From positions 186,001 through 250,000 of the forward strand of contig CAMCYI010000001.1 in the NCBI GenBank assembly GCA_945883845.1: a stretch of DNA of 64,000 nt, given 5' to 3'. Source of the stretch: Bacteriovorax stolpii (GTDB lineage Bacteria; Bdellovibrionota; Bacteriovoracia; Bacteriovoracales; Bacteriovoracaceae). Within the stretch, counting starts at the first letter, position 1, and the number at the start of each line of letters is the position of its first letter. A program made the translations under genes and the position numbers. Below, one piece after another: positions 16,715-25,785 of this stretch. The notes beneath the pieces were generated by a model. That model made no database searches. It was not told where the DNA came from and saw only the letters and a program-made list of their open reading frames with translations.

Positions 16715-17785
16715 TTATCCTTCGTCTCCCTGAAGCAGGATCGCCTGGTTGTGAGCGATGAGGGCATCGATCACTTCTTCAATGTCACCGTTCATGAAAG
16801 CAGGAAGATTGTAGACCGTATAGTTGATCCGGTGATCGGAGATGCGGCCCTGAGGATAGTTGTAGGTCCGAATACGTTCAGAGCGGTCACCAGTTCCAAC
16901 GAGACCTTTGCGCATAGAAGCTTCTATAGCATGAGCTTCCTGGATCCTGAGATCGTAAATTTTTGCCTTGAGGATCTTAAATGCTTTTTCTTTGTTCTTA
17001 AGCTGCGAGCGCTCATCTTGCATGGCGATCACGATTCCAGTCGGGGCGTGAGTCAGGCGAACAGCTGAATCTGTCGTGTTTACCGACTGACCACCCGATC
17101 CGCCCGAACGATAAACGTCGATGCGGACTTCGTTCATGTCGATCACAACGTCGCCCACTTCGTCTGCTTCCGGCATAACTGCCACGGTGATCGTCGAGGT
17201 GTGAATGCGGCCTTGAGCTTCAGTATCAGGAACACGCTGCACTCTGTGAACACCGGATTCGTATTTCATCTTGGAATAAACTTTGTCTCCGGAAACGTTA
17301 ACAATAATTTCTTTAAGCCCGCGGTCACCTTCAGAAATAGAAACCACGTCCGATCTCCAGCCCTTTGTACCAAAATAGTTCCGGTACATACGCCAGACGT
17401 CGGCAACGAAGATCGAGGCCTCATCTCCACCAGCACCGGCACGGATCTCAAGGAGAACGTTCCGTTCATCGTTAGGATCCTTCGGCAGAAGAAGGAGTTT
17501 AAGCTCCTGCTCGAGTGGAGGTAGCTTTGCTTCAAGCTCTCCCAGCTCTTCCTTGGCCATGTCACGCATCTCTTCATCTTTCTCGTTATGAATAATGTCT
17601 TTGTTGCCTTCGATGTCCTGGACGAGTTTTTTATATTCTTTAAATTTAATGACGATGGGTTCAATGTTCGTTCGTTCTGTATTCGTCTCACGTAGTTCCT
17701 GAGGACGATCATAGAGAGAAGGATCAGCAAGTCTTTCTGTTAATGTATCAAATCGCCGTACGACGGCCTCAAGTTTATCGAACAC
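16715..17785 (-). CDS. prfA: peptide chain release factor 1
   Basis: This 356-residue factor ends translation at UAA and UAG. The stop-codon reading motif P-x-T is PDT (residues 186–188), in the position of E. coli PAT, which marks RF1 rather than RF2. The catalytic GGQ is at 231–233. The ribosome binding site for prmC lies in its last codons. Upstream, a DUF1385 gene ends 12 bases away. Confidence 0.96.
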   Translation of the reverse strand: MFDKLEAVVRRFDTLTERLADPSLYDRPQELRETNTERTNIEPIVIKFKEYKKLVQDIEGNKDIIHNEKDEEMRDMAKEELGELEAKLPPLEQELKLLLLPKDPNDERNVLLEIRAGAGGDEASIFVADVWRMYRNYFGTKGWRSDVVSISEGDRGLKEIIVNVSGDKVYSKMKYESGVHRVQRVPDTEAQGRIHTSTITVAVMPEADEVGDVVIDMNEVRIDVYRSGGSGGQSVNTTDSAVRLTHAPTGIVIAMQDERSQLKNKEKAFKILKAKIYDLRIQEAHAIEASMRKGLVGTGDRSERIRTYNYPQGRISDHRINYTVYNLPAFMNGDIEEVIDALIAHNQAILLQGDEG

Positions 17786-17797
17786 GTGTTTATCCCT

Positions 17798-18922
17798 CTA
17801 TTCCAGAAACTCTTTCAGTGTTGAGTTTGTATTCTCAATGTCAGAGAGATGGCGAATATCGATTTCTTCAACGTTCAGAACTTTCTTTTTGGCGTCCTTC
17901 AGGTTGTATTTCTCCTCGAGGAAAAGAACGGCCTTGATGCTCGAAAGCGCAACTTCAAGCTGCTGGTCATCCGGCTCTTTAGTCGTCAGTTTCTGAAGAA
18001 GCATCCCGGGAGCACTCATGGCCCGGGCCCACCACTGATCTGAACATTTGCCCGCTATCTTAATCAGCTCATAGCTGATTCCGGCAACCGGTAACATCAA
18101 TACGACTTTAAATAAAACTGCTACGACGTGACGGAGAATCGGTGGAAGGTTTGCTCCAACCGGAAACAACGTGAAGACGGCAGAAAATAAAATGATTGAG
18201 ATCAGGATCAAAAAGAAAATGAAACTCGTTCCACAGCGCGGATGAAGTGTTGTGAATTTTTTCGCGTTCTCGACAGAAAGTTCCATGCCGGATTCGAAAG
18301 TCGCAATCGATTTATGTTCAGCACCGTGGTACTGGAACACACGGTAGACATCTTTCATGAACGAGATGCCCCAGATATAACTGACAAAGATGATAGCTTT
18401 GACAGCACCATCTACGGCGTGGAAAGCGAAGCTATCGAGAGTCCAGTTTTGTCCCATAAGATCACCCACCCAGAACGCAATGGCGTGAGGAGCGAAAACA
18501 AAAAGGCCAATACCAAACGCGAACGAAACACCCATCGTCAGGAAAGTGGCGAAATCGACTTTTTCTTTTTTCTTCTGAGAAGCTTCGAACTCTTCGACAG
18601 TCTTCCCTTTCTTCAGGGCCTTCGCGCGCTCTTCTTCTGCCATCGCAATGTTCGCTGAATAATTCAGGGACACCAGACCATTGGCCATGGTTTCAATAAG
18701 CATCAGCACACCACGAAGAAGTGGTTTCTTCATGAAGTCGAGTTTCTTAGAAAGTCCGTACCACTGATCACGACGAAGGCGGATCGAGCCATCAGGTTTT
18801 CTGACGGCGACGACAAAAGCATTCGGAGATCTCATCATCACGCCCTCAATAACAGCTTGCCCACCGATGGAGGTGTACTGCTTGGTTGTGAGAAGAATGA
18901 TGCGTTTCAGAGTTTTAATCAT
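17798..18922 (-). CDS. DUF1385 family membrane protein
   Basis: This 374-residue protein carries the DUF1385 (YqhQ-type) signatures GGQAVIEGVMMRSP (about residues 20–33), YHGAEHKSI (about 198–206) and LHPRCGTSF. Several hydrophobic segments (about 60–80, 120–150, 165–190, 230–290) indicate an inner-membrane protein. Its biochemical role is not established. Its ATG overlaps the rho stop by one base (TAATG), and it is followed by prfA, an order seen in many bacteria. Confidence 0.9.
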   Translation of the reverse strand: MIKTLKRIILLTTKQYTSIGGQAVIEGVMMRSPNAFVVAVRKPDGSIRLRRDQWYGLSKKLDFMKKPLLRGVLMLIETMANGLVSLNYSANIAMAEEERAKALKKGKTVEEFEASQKKKEKVDFATFLTMGVSFAFGIGLFVFAPHAIAFWVGDLMGQNWTLDSFAFHAVDGAVKAIIFVSYIWGISFMKDVYRVFQYHGAEHKSIATFESGMELSVENAKKFTTLHPRCGTSFIFFLILISIILFSAVFTLFPVGANLPPILRHVVAVLFKVVLMLPVAGISYELIKIAGKCSDQWWARAMSAPGMLLQKLTTKEPDDQQLEVALSSIKAVLFLEEKYNLKDAKKKVLNVEEIDIRHLSDIENTNSTLKEFLE

Positions 18923-20169
18923 TATCCGTTCAATTTATCCAGGAAGGCCATGTTGGTCTTTGTGTCCTTGATACGCTCAAGGATAAATTCCATCGAATCC
19001 ATCGTGTTCATTGGATTGAGAACGCGGCGGAGAACGAATACGCGCTGAAGGTCTTTGTCCTGCATGAGGAGATCTTCTTTACGAGTAGAGGACTTGTTGA
19101 TGTCGAGACATGGGAATACACGTTTCTCCATGAGCTTACGATCAAGCTGAATCTCAGAGTTGCCAGTACCTTTGAATTCTTCAAAGATAACTTCATCCAT
19201 ACGAGAACCAGTATCAATCAACGCTGTCGCGATAATTGTGAGTGATCCACCGTTTTCGATGTTACGAGCAGCACCGAAGAAGCGTTTAGGTTTATGGAGT
19301 GCGTTTGAGTCCACACCACCTGAGAGAATTTTTCCTGACGGTGGAACAACTGTGTTGTAAGCACGGGCAAGACGAGTGATCGAATCGAGAAGAATCACAA
19401 CGTGTTGTTTCGCTTCGACGAGACGTTTAGCTTTTTCAATAACCATCTCGGCGACTTGTACGTGACGGGTAGCTGGCTCATCGAACGTAGAAGAAACAAC
19501 TTCAGCGCGCACGTTACGTTTCATGTCTGTAACTTCTTCCGGACGCTCATCGATCAGGAGAACGATAAGTTTTGCCTCAGGATGGTTATCAGAGATGGAG
19601 TTAGCGATGTCCTGCATGAGCATGGTCTTGCCAGCTTTAGGAGGAGCAACGATAAGACAACGCTGACCAAAACCTTGTGGAACGAACATGTCGATCACAC
19701 GGGTTGAGTAGTTCGTTGGCTTGCTTTCGAGATTGATTTTTTTATTCGGATAGAGCGGAGTCAAGTTATCGAAGAGAACCGTAGAACGGTGTTTCTCAGG
19801 ATCCTGGAAGTTAATGTGGGAAACTTTCAGGAGAGCAAAGTAACGTTCGCCTTCTTTCGGAGTACGAATCTGACCTTCGATTGTGTCCCCTGTGCGCAGA
19901 CCGAAACGACGGATCTGAGATGGTGAGACATAGATATCATCCGCACCTGGCAGGTAGTTATAAGATGGTGAGCGCAAGAATCCGAAACCATCGGGAAGGA
20001 TTTCAAGAACCCCGTCACCAAAGATTTCTTCGTTTTCTTTCGCTTTCTTTGTGAGAAGACCAAAGATCAATTCGTGCTTTTTTAATCCAGCAGCATTTTC
20101 AACCTGTGCCTCTTCGGCCATTTTGGTTAGTTCTTCGATGTCTTTGTCACGCAAACCACTTAAGTGCAT
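18922..20169 (-). CDS. rho: transcription termination factor Rho
   Basis: This 415-residue RNA helicase has the N-terminal Rho helix bundle, the RNA-binding cold-shock-type domain ([14 protein letters not shown], then [20 protein letters not shown]) and an ATPase domain with Walker [11 protein letters not shown], Walker [13 protein letters not shown] and the R-loop [11 protein letters not shown]. Length and motifs are standard. A GGAG site lies 5 bases before the ATG. It heads the operon rho–DUF1385–prfA–prmC–murA–hinT. Confidence 0.97.
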   Translation of the reverse strand: MHLSGLRDKDIEELTKMAEEAQVENAAGLKKHELIFGLLTKKAKENEEIFGDGVLEILPDGFGFLRSPSYNYLPGADDIYVSPSQIRRFGLRTGDTIEGQIRTPKEGERYFALLKVSHINFQDPEKHRSTVLFDNLTPLYPNKKINLESKPTNYSTRVIDMFVPQGFGQRCLIVAPPKAGKTMLMQDIANSISDNHPEAKLIVLLIDERPEEVTDMKRNVRAEVVSSTFDEPATRHVQVAEMVIEKAKRLVEAKQHVVILLDSITRLARAYNTVVPPSGKILSGGVDSNALHKPKRFFGAARNIENGGSLTIIATALIDTGSRMDEVIFEEFKGTGNSEIQLDRKLMEKRVFPCLDINKSSTRKEDLLMQDKDLQRVFVLRRVLNPMNTMDSMEFILERIKDTKTNMAFLDKLNG

Positions 20170-20405
20170 TTGGACTCCACGGTAATGTTAAAATAGATAT
20201 TTTGGGGATTGATCATAAACAAAAATATATTTGGGGATTTAAATTCAGAAACTTGTTTTGTTGGTTTCAATCTTAACCTGAAATAGAGGGAAGTCAATTT
20301 TTAGTTTATTAAAAGTAGGTTTAAGATGACGTTCTTTCAATCACTTAAAGGTCAGGTAAAAAGATCGCATATGTTTTTACGTATTTTTTCCGTATAATAA
20401 TTTTT
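20170..20405. promoter_or_regulatory. divergent rho/dinB intergenic region with dinB TATAAT box
   Basis: This A+T-rich region of 236 bases separates rho (minus) from dinB (plus). A perfect TATAAT at 20393–20398 lies 7 bases before the dinB ATG, and no Shine-Dalgarno sequence is present there, so dinB mRNA may start at or next to its ATG. I see no convincing -35 box. A short interrupted repeat (TACG...CGTA, 20378–20394) just upstream could be an operator, but it does not match the E. coli LexA box. Confidence 0.5.
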
Positions 20406-21473
20406 ATGAGAAAGATCATCCACGTCGACATGGACTGCTTTTTTGCGGCCGTCGAAATGAGAGACAATCCGGCACTTCGCAATGTTCCCATCGCTATTGG
20501 TGGTTCAAGTGACCGTCGTGGAGTGATAAGTACGGCCAACTATCCTGCCCGAAAATTCGGAGTACGTTCTGCCATGCCGACATCTCACGCAATGAAACTT
20601 TGTCCGCATCTGGTTCTTGTCAGAGGCAACATGAGAAAATACGTGGAAGCTTCTGAGAGGGTTTTTGAAATTTTTCACGAGTATTCAAGTCTTGTCCAAC
20701 CCGTATCCATCGACGAGGCTTATCTCGATGTGACGGACTCTGATCTCTTTTTTAATTCTGCTACCTGGATTGCAGAAGATATCCGCAAAAAGATATTCGA
20801 GCGCACGGGTCTCACAGCTTCTGCAGGAATTTCCACCAACAAGCTTCTCGCGAAACTCGCCAGTGACTTCAATAAGCCAAATGGAAAGTTTACCGTTCCT
20901 CCAGACCAGATTGAAAATTTCATAACCCGCATTCCTGTCGAAAGAATTCCTGGCATCGGAAAAGTAACAGCAAAACGCCTGCACGAAATGGGTCTTAAAA
21001 CCTGTCTCGATCTTCAGCAATACTCTGCCAGTGATATGATTAATCTCTTTGGAAAGTTCGGTGAAACTTTGTATGAATTCTGCCGTGGTAAGGACGAGCG
21101 AGAGATTGAAACTGAGTACGAGAGAAAATCTCTCGGCACTGAAGAAACATACATTAAGGACATTTCGGACCTCGAGGAAATGAAGGCCCACATCAAAAAA
21201 ATGTTCGCTGAAGTTAAAGAATCGCTCGCGGACTATGATGACCGGGTCATCAAGAACCTCCACGTAAAAATTAAGTATTATGACTTCAAGCAAACAACAA
21301 TAGAGCGCAAGCTTCCTTTTGAAGAAGAGAACTTTGTTATGCTCCTTGAAGAGCGCTGGCTACAAGACCCGCGGCCTATCCGTCTTCTCGGTGTCGGTGT
21401 AAAGTTCGAAGAAGAGAAAACGTCAGAAGCACCCGCATTTCAACTTCCTCTTTTGACGGAAGCCATGGCTTAA
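20406..21473 (+). CDS. dinB: DNA polymerase IV (Y family)
   Basis: This 355-residue translesion polymerase has the catalytic carboxylates Asp8 (HVDMDCFFAAVE) and Asp103/Glu104 (SIDEAYLDVT), the helix-hairpin-helix stretch RIPGIGKVTAKRLHEMGL, and a little-finger domain to about residue 340. The C-terminus EAPAFQLPLL resembles the clamp-binding motif QxxLPLF. It makes error-prone copies past DNA damage. The apparent promoter abuts the start codon. Confidence 0.95.
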   Translation: MRKIIHVDMDCFFAAVEMRDNPALRNVPIAIGGSSDRRGVISTANYPARKFGVRSAMPTSHAMKLCPHLVLVRGNMRKYVEASERVFEIFHEYSSLVQPVSIDEAYLDVTDSDLFFNSATWIAEDIRKKIFERTGLTASAGISTNKLLAKLASDFNKPNGKFTVPPDQIENFITRIPVERIPGIGKVTAKRLHEMGLKTCLDLQQYSASDMINLFGKFGETLYEFCRGKDEREIETEYERKSLGTEETYIKDISDLEEMKAHIKKMFAEVKESLADYDDRVIKNLHVKIKYYDFKQTTIERKLPFEEENFVMLLEERWLQDPRPIRLLGVGVKFEEEKTSEAPAFQLPLLTEAMA

Positions 21474-21488
21474 GTGTAAACACTCCCC

Positions 21489-21962
21489 ATGAATGAATTC
21501 TCCGTAGCACCTGAGCACCCGCTTAACCTGAAGACACTTCTCGCGATGGATTTCGGCGAGAAGTTCATCGGAGTTGCTACTTTCTGTGTCAATAGAGACC
21601 CCTATCCGACTCCCTACGGCCGCATTCAGAACATCAATGAACAGCATGTTTACATCGAGCTCAAGAAAATAATTAACGATGAATCTATCGACATCATGAT
21701 CATCGGTGTTCCCCACCTGCTTGATGGTAAGCAGACTAAAATGACCTTAAAAGCTCAGGCATTCATCAACAATATAGTTAAGCAATTTACTCTTCCCGTT
21801 TATGAACAGGACGAAACTCTTTCAACGTTTGAAGCAGAATCGCGCATGAAAAACTCTCCCCAATATAATTTCCAGGTCGACCTTAAAAAAATTGATGCTG
21901 TTGCTGCTTCAGTTATTTTAGAAGATTTTATTCGCCGCAAGAGGAAAGACTCTGGCCTATAA
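21489..21962 (+). CDS. ruvX: YqgF/RuvX family nuclease-like protein
   Basis: This 157-residue protein has the RNase H-like fold of YqgF, with the first catalytic Asp in AMDFGEKFIG (Asp21), an internal glutamate in DETLSTFEAE, and the last Asp in LKKIDAVAASVIL. Family members act on Holliday junctions or in pre-16S rRNA processing. It has no Shine-Dalgarno sequence. TTGACG (21453–21458) and TGTAAA (21475–21480) are spaced by 16 bases inside the end of dinB and could start transcription almost at the ATG. Confidence 0.85.
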   Translation: MNEFSVAPEHPLNLKTLLAMDFGEKFIGVATFCVNRDPYPTPYGRIQNINEQHVYIELKKIINDESIDIMIIGVPHLLDGKQTKMTLKAQAFINNIVKQFTLPVYEQDETLSTFEAESRMKNSPQYNFQVDLKKIDAVAASVILEDFIRRKRKDSGL

Positions 21963-21968
21963 TATCTC

Positions 21969-22997
21969 ATGATTAAAAAAACTCTTATCTTCGCATTTGT
22001 TGTAGCACCTCTGCTTGCGCTCATTATGATCGGTACAACCGTTACCTTCATGTTCAAGCAAACTTACACCGGACCTGACGTTATTTTTGAAGTTAAAAAC
22101 GGCGACACATTCGGAAAAATCAATCAACGTCTTCACGATCAAAAGATTATTTCCAACACACGTCTTTTTCATTACTACACTAAATACAAAGACCTCATGA
22201 CGAAGTTCCGTGCCGGTAATTTTACAATTCCCCGTGGCTCCAACATGACCCAGGTTCTCGACATTCTCATACGTGGCACACCTAACCTCATGGGCTTCAC
22301 CATTCCAGAGGGCAAAAACATGTACGAGATCGCGCGCATCGTGGGCAACTCCGGAATTGCATCCGAGAAAGATTTTCTTGAAGCTGTTCAGTCTCCAGAT
22401 TTGATTTCAATGCTCGGCGCTGAAGCGCCATCACTCGAAGGATACCTTTATCCTGAAACATATCGATTCGCGCCGAACACTCCGGCGAGATCAGTGGCCA
22501 AGGCCATGGTTGATCTCTTCAGCAAAAAAACCGAAGCTCTGAACTTCAATCATCCTTTTCTGAATAAGCATCAGGTGATTGTTCTCGCCAGTGTGGTTGA
22601 GAAAGAAACTGGTGCAAAGGTGGAGAGACCGGCGATCGCAGGTGTGTTCACAAACAGGCTTAAGAAGCGAATGAGACTTGAGTCTGATCCGACGACTATT
22701 TATGGAATCTGGGAAAGGTACAAAGGAAATATCAAAAGAGCAGATCTGCTGGAAATGACTCCGTATAATACTTATAAAATTCCGGCGCTGCCGAAAGGTC
22801 CTATTTGTAATCCAAGCCTGGAGGCGATTCAGGCGGTACTGAATCCTGCCGAGCATGAGTTTTTATTCTTTGTGAGTAAGAACGATGGGACCCATGAATT
22901 CACGAAGTCGTATGAGGATCATGTGCAGGCAGTGAATGATTTTCAGAGAAATGTAAGGGCGAGATCGGGGAAGAGTTGGCGGAATTTGAAGCAGTAG
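21969..22997 (+). CDS. mltG: endolytic murein transglycosylase MltG
   Basis: This 342-residue protein has one N-terminal membrane helix (about 7–29), a LysM-like segment (about 38–105), and the YceG catalytic domain. The catalytic glutamate is Glu211 in SVVEKETG. MltG cuts nascent glycan strands and sets their length. No Shine-Dalgarno sequence is present. A TATAAT at 21958–21963, which includes the ruvX stop codon, lies 5 bases before the ATG. Confidence 0.93.
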   Translation: MIKKTLIFAFVVAPLLALIMIGTTVTFMFKQTYTGPDVIFEVKNGDTFGKINQRLHDQKIISNTRLFHYYTKYKDLMTKFRAGNFTIPRGSNMTQVLDILIRGTPNLMGFTIPEGKNMYEIARIVGNSGIASEKDFLEAVQSPDLISMLGAEAPSLEGYLYPETYRFAPNTPARSVAKAMVDLFSKKTEALNFNHPFLNKHQVIVLASVVEKETGAKVERPAIAGVFTNRLKKRMRLESDPTTIYGIWERYKGNIKRADLLEMTPYNTYKIPALPKGPICNPSLEAIQAVLNPAEHEFLFFVSKNDGTHEFTKSYEDHVQAVNDFQRNVRARSGKSWRNLKQ

Positions 22998-23077
22998 GGA
23001 CAAAGAAACAAGACAATCACCTCAGATTCGTTCTCAAGGATGACCGCGCCTCAGGCGTCCCAGGCTGTTCGAACGAC

Positions 23078-23108
23078 AACCTAAAAAAAGCGAAGTTTTT
23101 TTTAGGTT
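23078..23108 (+). terminator. probable terminator after mltG
   Basis: A 12-bp stem (23078–23089 with 23097–23108) pairs an A-run with a T-run around a short GCGAAG-type loop. It lies about 80 bases after mltG and about 80 bases before the end of the convergent gene. Stability rests mostly on A·T pairs, so it may be weak or act in both directions. Confidence 0.4.
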
Positions 23109-23189
23109 TCACAACAAAAGACAAAAAGTTGAAATTTAGGTGAGATGTTTGAGGCGTGGAGTTTTCGGTCTAAGGGTTTGTGTTGTTTA

Positions 23190-24557
23190 TTACTCACAAA
23201 CCGGAACATTCAAGAACGTTTCCTGAGTATTCCCCGTCATGCGATCCCAGAAGTAAATCGGACTCTGGCGATTTCTCTTCACATCTTTCGCATTGAAATT
23301 GATGTTGAAGATCAGATTACCATTATCAATTTCGCTCCCCTGCACTCTGCCCAGATCATCCATGGTTTTTTTGAAAGTTCTGCGTGGAAGGCGGAAGTCA
23401 TAAATGGTCTGTGGGTTCTTATTGATCATCGAAGTCAGGTCTTTGAAACACTTTGGGGTGATTTCTATGCTCTGGATATCATAGTTCGGTTTAGTCGGGT
23501 CCTTAGGATTTGGTGTTGGAATGAGCTTCAGGGCATACCGGATAAACTTATTCCCAGTCTCAAGTGCGTTTTCGAGACGTGTTCTGAACTCAGCGAAAAG
23601 GGGTGTTGTTGCCAGCATCGCTGAACGAAGTTTCTCAACCTGATACTCAGTGAGTTCTTTGCCACATTCTTTCTCTTCGCCAACATTCGTATCGTAAATA
23701 GTCGGTGCGCAGGCAAAATTTGTTCCGAGAACGAATTCTTTCAAGCCGTTTGTGAGAAGTTTAGAAACTTCAATCAGATATCGTCTGGTTTCTGGATCCA
23801 TGGGGCTAGTAACCATTCCGCGGACACGTGAATTATTTTTCCAATCGATGACCGGCGCACCAGTGAAACCTCTGCCAAATGCACAACCAGCAAGAGAAAT
23901 CCCCGGCGAGAATTCAGATGTTACCAATGGGTGAACATAAGAATTGTGAACCGAAGGACATTCGAGTTCTTTAACGACTCCGTTTTCTTCATCAAGCTGT
24001 TCTACGGCCACAACAGTCACGGCCTTGTTGCTCGGAAGACCATCGCGGATGATTCTCAAAGTACGCTTGAAAGGCTGGGGTTTGTCGAGCTTAAGGAATG
24101 CAACGTCTTCGCGATTCAGAAGCGGATCATTGCCATAGTTATCAGAAGCCTGAAGAACAGTTTTACAACCGACTCTCTGCCCTTTAGAAAATGCTTTGGG
24201 AAAGAAGAAGAAAACATCGCGACTACAATCAGCTCCGTTAAGGCGAAGAAGCGGAGGAAGGCAGCTGGTAGAAGTTGCGAGGGTATTATCGTCGGTCAAG
24301 AAACCAGTACAAAATCTGAATTTACCAGCGCCGGTTGAGACGACGATTTTAGCAATATACGAAGGACAAATAGAATTTTCGCCACAGGAGATAGACTGCT
24401 TCTGCATATAAGCTTCAGTCTCTTCAGGAGTGATCGGCTGAGTATTCTTCACTTCATCGTTTTTGTTTTCCTCTGCCTTCTTTCCGCATCCGAAGATACC
24501 GATCAGGCAGGAGAGAAGAGCACACGTGAAGATGAGTTTTGACTTCCGTCTTGTCAT
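23190..24557 (-). CDS. lipoprotein with inactive trypsin-like domain
   Basis: This 455-residue protein has a signal sequence ending in the lipobox GIFGC (Cys24). Residues about 65–300 follow the trypsin fold, with TGFLTDDNTLATSTSCL, REDVAFLKLDKP and GRGFTGAPVIDW. The positions of the catalytic His, Asp and Ser are Ser98, Asp151 and Thr232, so two of three triad residues are lost and proteolysis is unlikely. The C-terminal 150 residues are not recognised. Several cysteines suggest disulfides. Its ATG overlaps the stop of the flavin reductase-like gene (TAATG). Confidence 0.75.
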   Translation of the reverse strand: MTRRKSKLIFTCALLSCLIGIFGCGKKAEENKNDEVKNTQPITPEETEAYMQKQSISCGENSICPSYIAKIVVSTGAGKFRFCTGFLTDDNTLATSTSCLPPLLRLNGADCSRDVFFFFPKAFSKGQRVGCKTVLQASDNYGNDPLLNREDVAFLKLDKPQPFKRTLRIIRDGLPSNKAVTVVAVEQLDEENGVVKELECPSVHNSYVHPLVTSEFSPGISLAGCAFGRGFTGAPVIDWKNNSRVRGMVTSPMDPETRRYLIEVSKLLTNGLKEFVLGTNFACAPTIYDTNVGEEKECGKELTEYQVEKLRSAMLATTPLFAEFRTRLENALETGNKFIRYALKLIPTPNPKDPTKPNYDIQSIEITPKCFKDLTSMINKNPQTIYDFRLPRRTFKKTMDDLGRVQGSEIDNGNLIFNINFNAKDVKRNRQSPIYFWDRMTGNTQETFLNVPVCE

Positions 24558-25039
24558 TAGTAATCACTTCCTGATTTTCGGACATGAACGAGAGGCTTGG
24601 CATCCGGTGCCATTCCATATGAAGCGAGAACCCGAGCGAAGATCACTTCGTGATCTCCGGGCTTAGTAACATCCATCATTTCGCATTCGATGGCAGACTT
24701 GGCCTGAGAGAGGATGACGCCACCATTTTGGCCAATTTCTGTAGGCAATTCATTGAACGGATTCTGGGCCGGATCGTAACCTTTCCAGAAATGCTTCAGA
24801 TAAGATTTGTCATGGTCACCAATAACGTTGATCGCAAATTTCTTACCGGATTTAATTAGGTCATAGGCAGGTCGCCCACTTTTTATGGCAAAGGCAATGA
24901 TCATGGGATTGAAAGAGACTTGCTGAACCCAGCTGGCCAGGTATCCGTCAGCAATTCCAGTTGTTTGGTCCTGAACGGCCACTATAAACAGACCGGAAGG
25001 TATGTGCCCAACGGCATCAGCCTTGTCACTTAGCAGCAT
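24557..25039 (-). CDS. flavin reductase-like domain protein
   Basis: This 160-residue protein matches the flavin reductase-like (FMN-binding split barrel) domain. The N-terminal HIPSGLFIVAVQD and the SFNPMIIAFAIKSGRPAYDLIKSGKKFAINVI stretches are typical. Members use FMN and may reduce free flavin for a partner monooxygenase, or bind haem or other ligands. It is upstream of, and overlaps by one base with, the protease-like lipoprotein; the link is unclear. Confidence 0.85.
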   Translation of the reverse strand: MLLSDKADAVGHIPSGLFIVAVQDQTTGIADGYLASWVQQVSFNPMIIAFAIKSGRPAYDLIKSGKKFAINVIGDHDKSYLKHFWKGYDPAQNPFNELPTEIGQNGGVILSQAKSAIECEMMDVTKPGDHEVIFARVLASYGMAPDAKPLVHVRKSGSDY

Positions 25040-25121
25040 AAAGCCCCGTTTTCTCTAAGAGTCATATTCCACCTTAACGACCACAGAGCACCTTTGTCAA
25101 ACTTACGGCCGGGACAAAGTT

Positions 25122-25159
25122 AATTTCCGGTGAATTATTTCAATTTCTGGTAAAATATT
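25122..25159 (+). repeat. imperfect 18-bp direct repeat upstream of dksA-like gene
   Basis: The segments 25122–25139 and 25142–25159 match at 15 of 18 positions and are two bases apart, placing their centres 20 bases apart, two helical turns. They sit in the 225-base divergent region between the flavin reductase-like gene and the dksA-like gene, in the place expected for an operator or promoter. The rest of this region shows no other clear element except the GGAGGAGG ribosome binding site at its end. Confidence 0.4.
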
Positions 25160-25264
25160 GCCGATGAGATGGGTCACTTGAGTGCGCCCACGTCAAAGCT
25201 TAGAATTGAAGGAGTGGGTTTTTCAATATTTAGCACCCATCAATGAGACCGGAGGAGGAATCCC

Positions 25265-25636
25265 GTGGAAAAGAAGAAGTTAGAACATTTTAAGCAGTTG
25301 CTCTTAAAACAGCGTCAGCAAATACTGAACGTAGGGCTGCTCAATAAGTCTGAGGACCTTCATGTTTCAGAGGAAGATCTCTCTGATGAGACTGACCTCG
25401 CGACATCGATGATTCAGCAGCAGCTGAATTGCACGATTCGCGATCGTGAGTATTCGAAACTCAGAAAGATCGATGCTGCTATTGATAGAGTGAACGAAGG
25501 CTCTTATGGGCACTGTGAAGAGTGCGAAGAAGAGATTGGTATGAAGCGTCTGGAGAACCAGCCGTGGGCCGACCTCTGCATCCAGCACGCTGAAGAAAGA
25601 GAGCGCGAAGAAGCTCAGACTTTCCGTCAGGCTTAG
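25265..25636 (+). CDS. DksA/TraR-type zinc-finger protein
   Basis: This 123-residue protein has a coiled-coil hairpin (about residues 1–75) whose tip carries SDETDLATS, like the acidic tip by which DksA acts in the RNA polymerase secondary channel. The zinc finger is CEEC (84, 87), then 17 residues, then CIQH (105, 108), so the fourth cysteine is a histidine. It starts at a GTG behind GGAGGAGG. It likely modulates transcription initiation, perhaps with ppGpp; related TraR/YteA-type proteins are the alternative. Confidence 0.88.
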   Translation: MEKKKLEHFKQLLLKQRQQILNVGLLNKSEDLHVSEEDLSDETDLATSMIQQQLNCTIRDREYSKLRKIDAAIDRVNEGSYGHCEECEEEIGMKRLENQPWADLCIQHAEEREREEAQTFRQA

Positions 25637-25658
25637 TTCCAACACGAATTTCGTTTTA

Positions 25659-25690
25659 TAAAAAAGCTTCCGAAAGGGAGCTTTTTTTAT
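25659..25690 (+). terminator. Rho-independent terminator after dksA-like gene
   Basis: An A-rich left arm (from 25659) pairs through AAGCT/AGCTT with a right arm ending in seven T residues. The loop is CGAAA-like and the stem has one mismatch. It lies 23 bases after the stop codon. Confidence 0.75.
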
Positions 25691-25785
25691 TATCTTTTTT
25701 TTAGATCGAGTTGTTCCACTTAATCTACTTTTCATGTCTTTCTCCGCAGTCTAAAACGCCCTCACAAATAACATCAGGACGGCAC

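Noticed and set aside
20685..21293. Open frame of 202 codons on the minus strand inside dinB
   Set aside because: Antisense to the conserved polymerase domains, no ribosome site or family likeness.
23145..23624. Open frame of 159 codons on the plus strand over the 3' end of the protease-like lipoprotein
   Set aside because: Most of it is antisense to a well-supported gene and it has no ribosome site or family.
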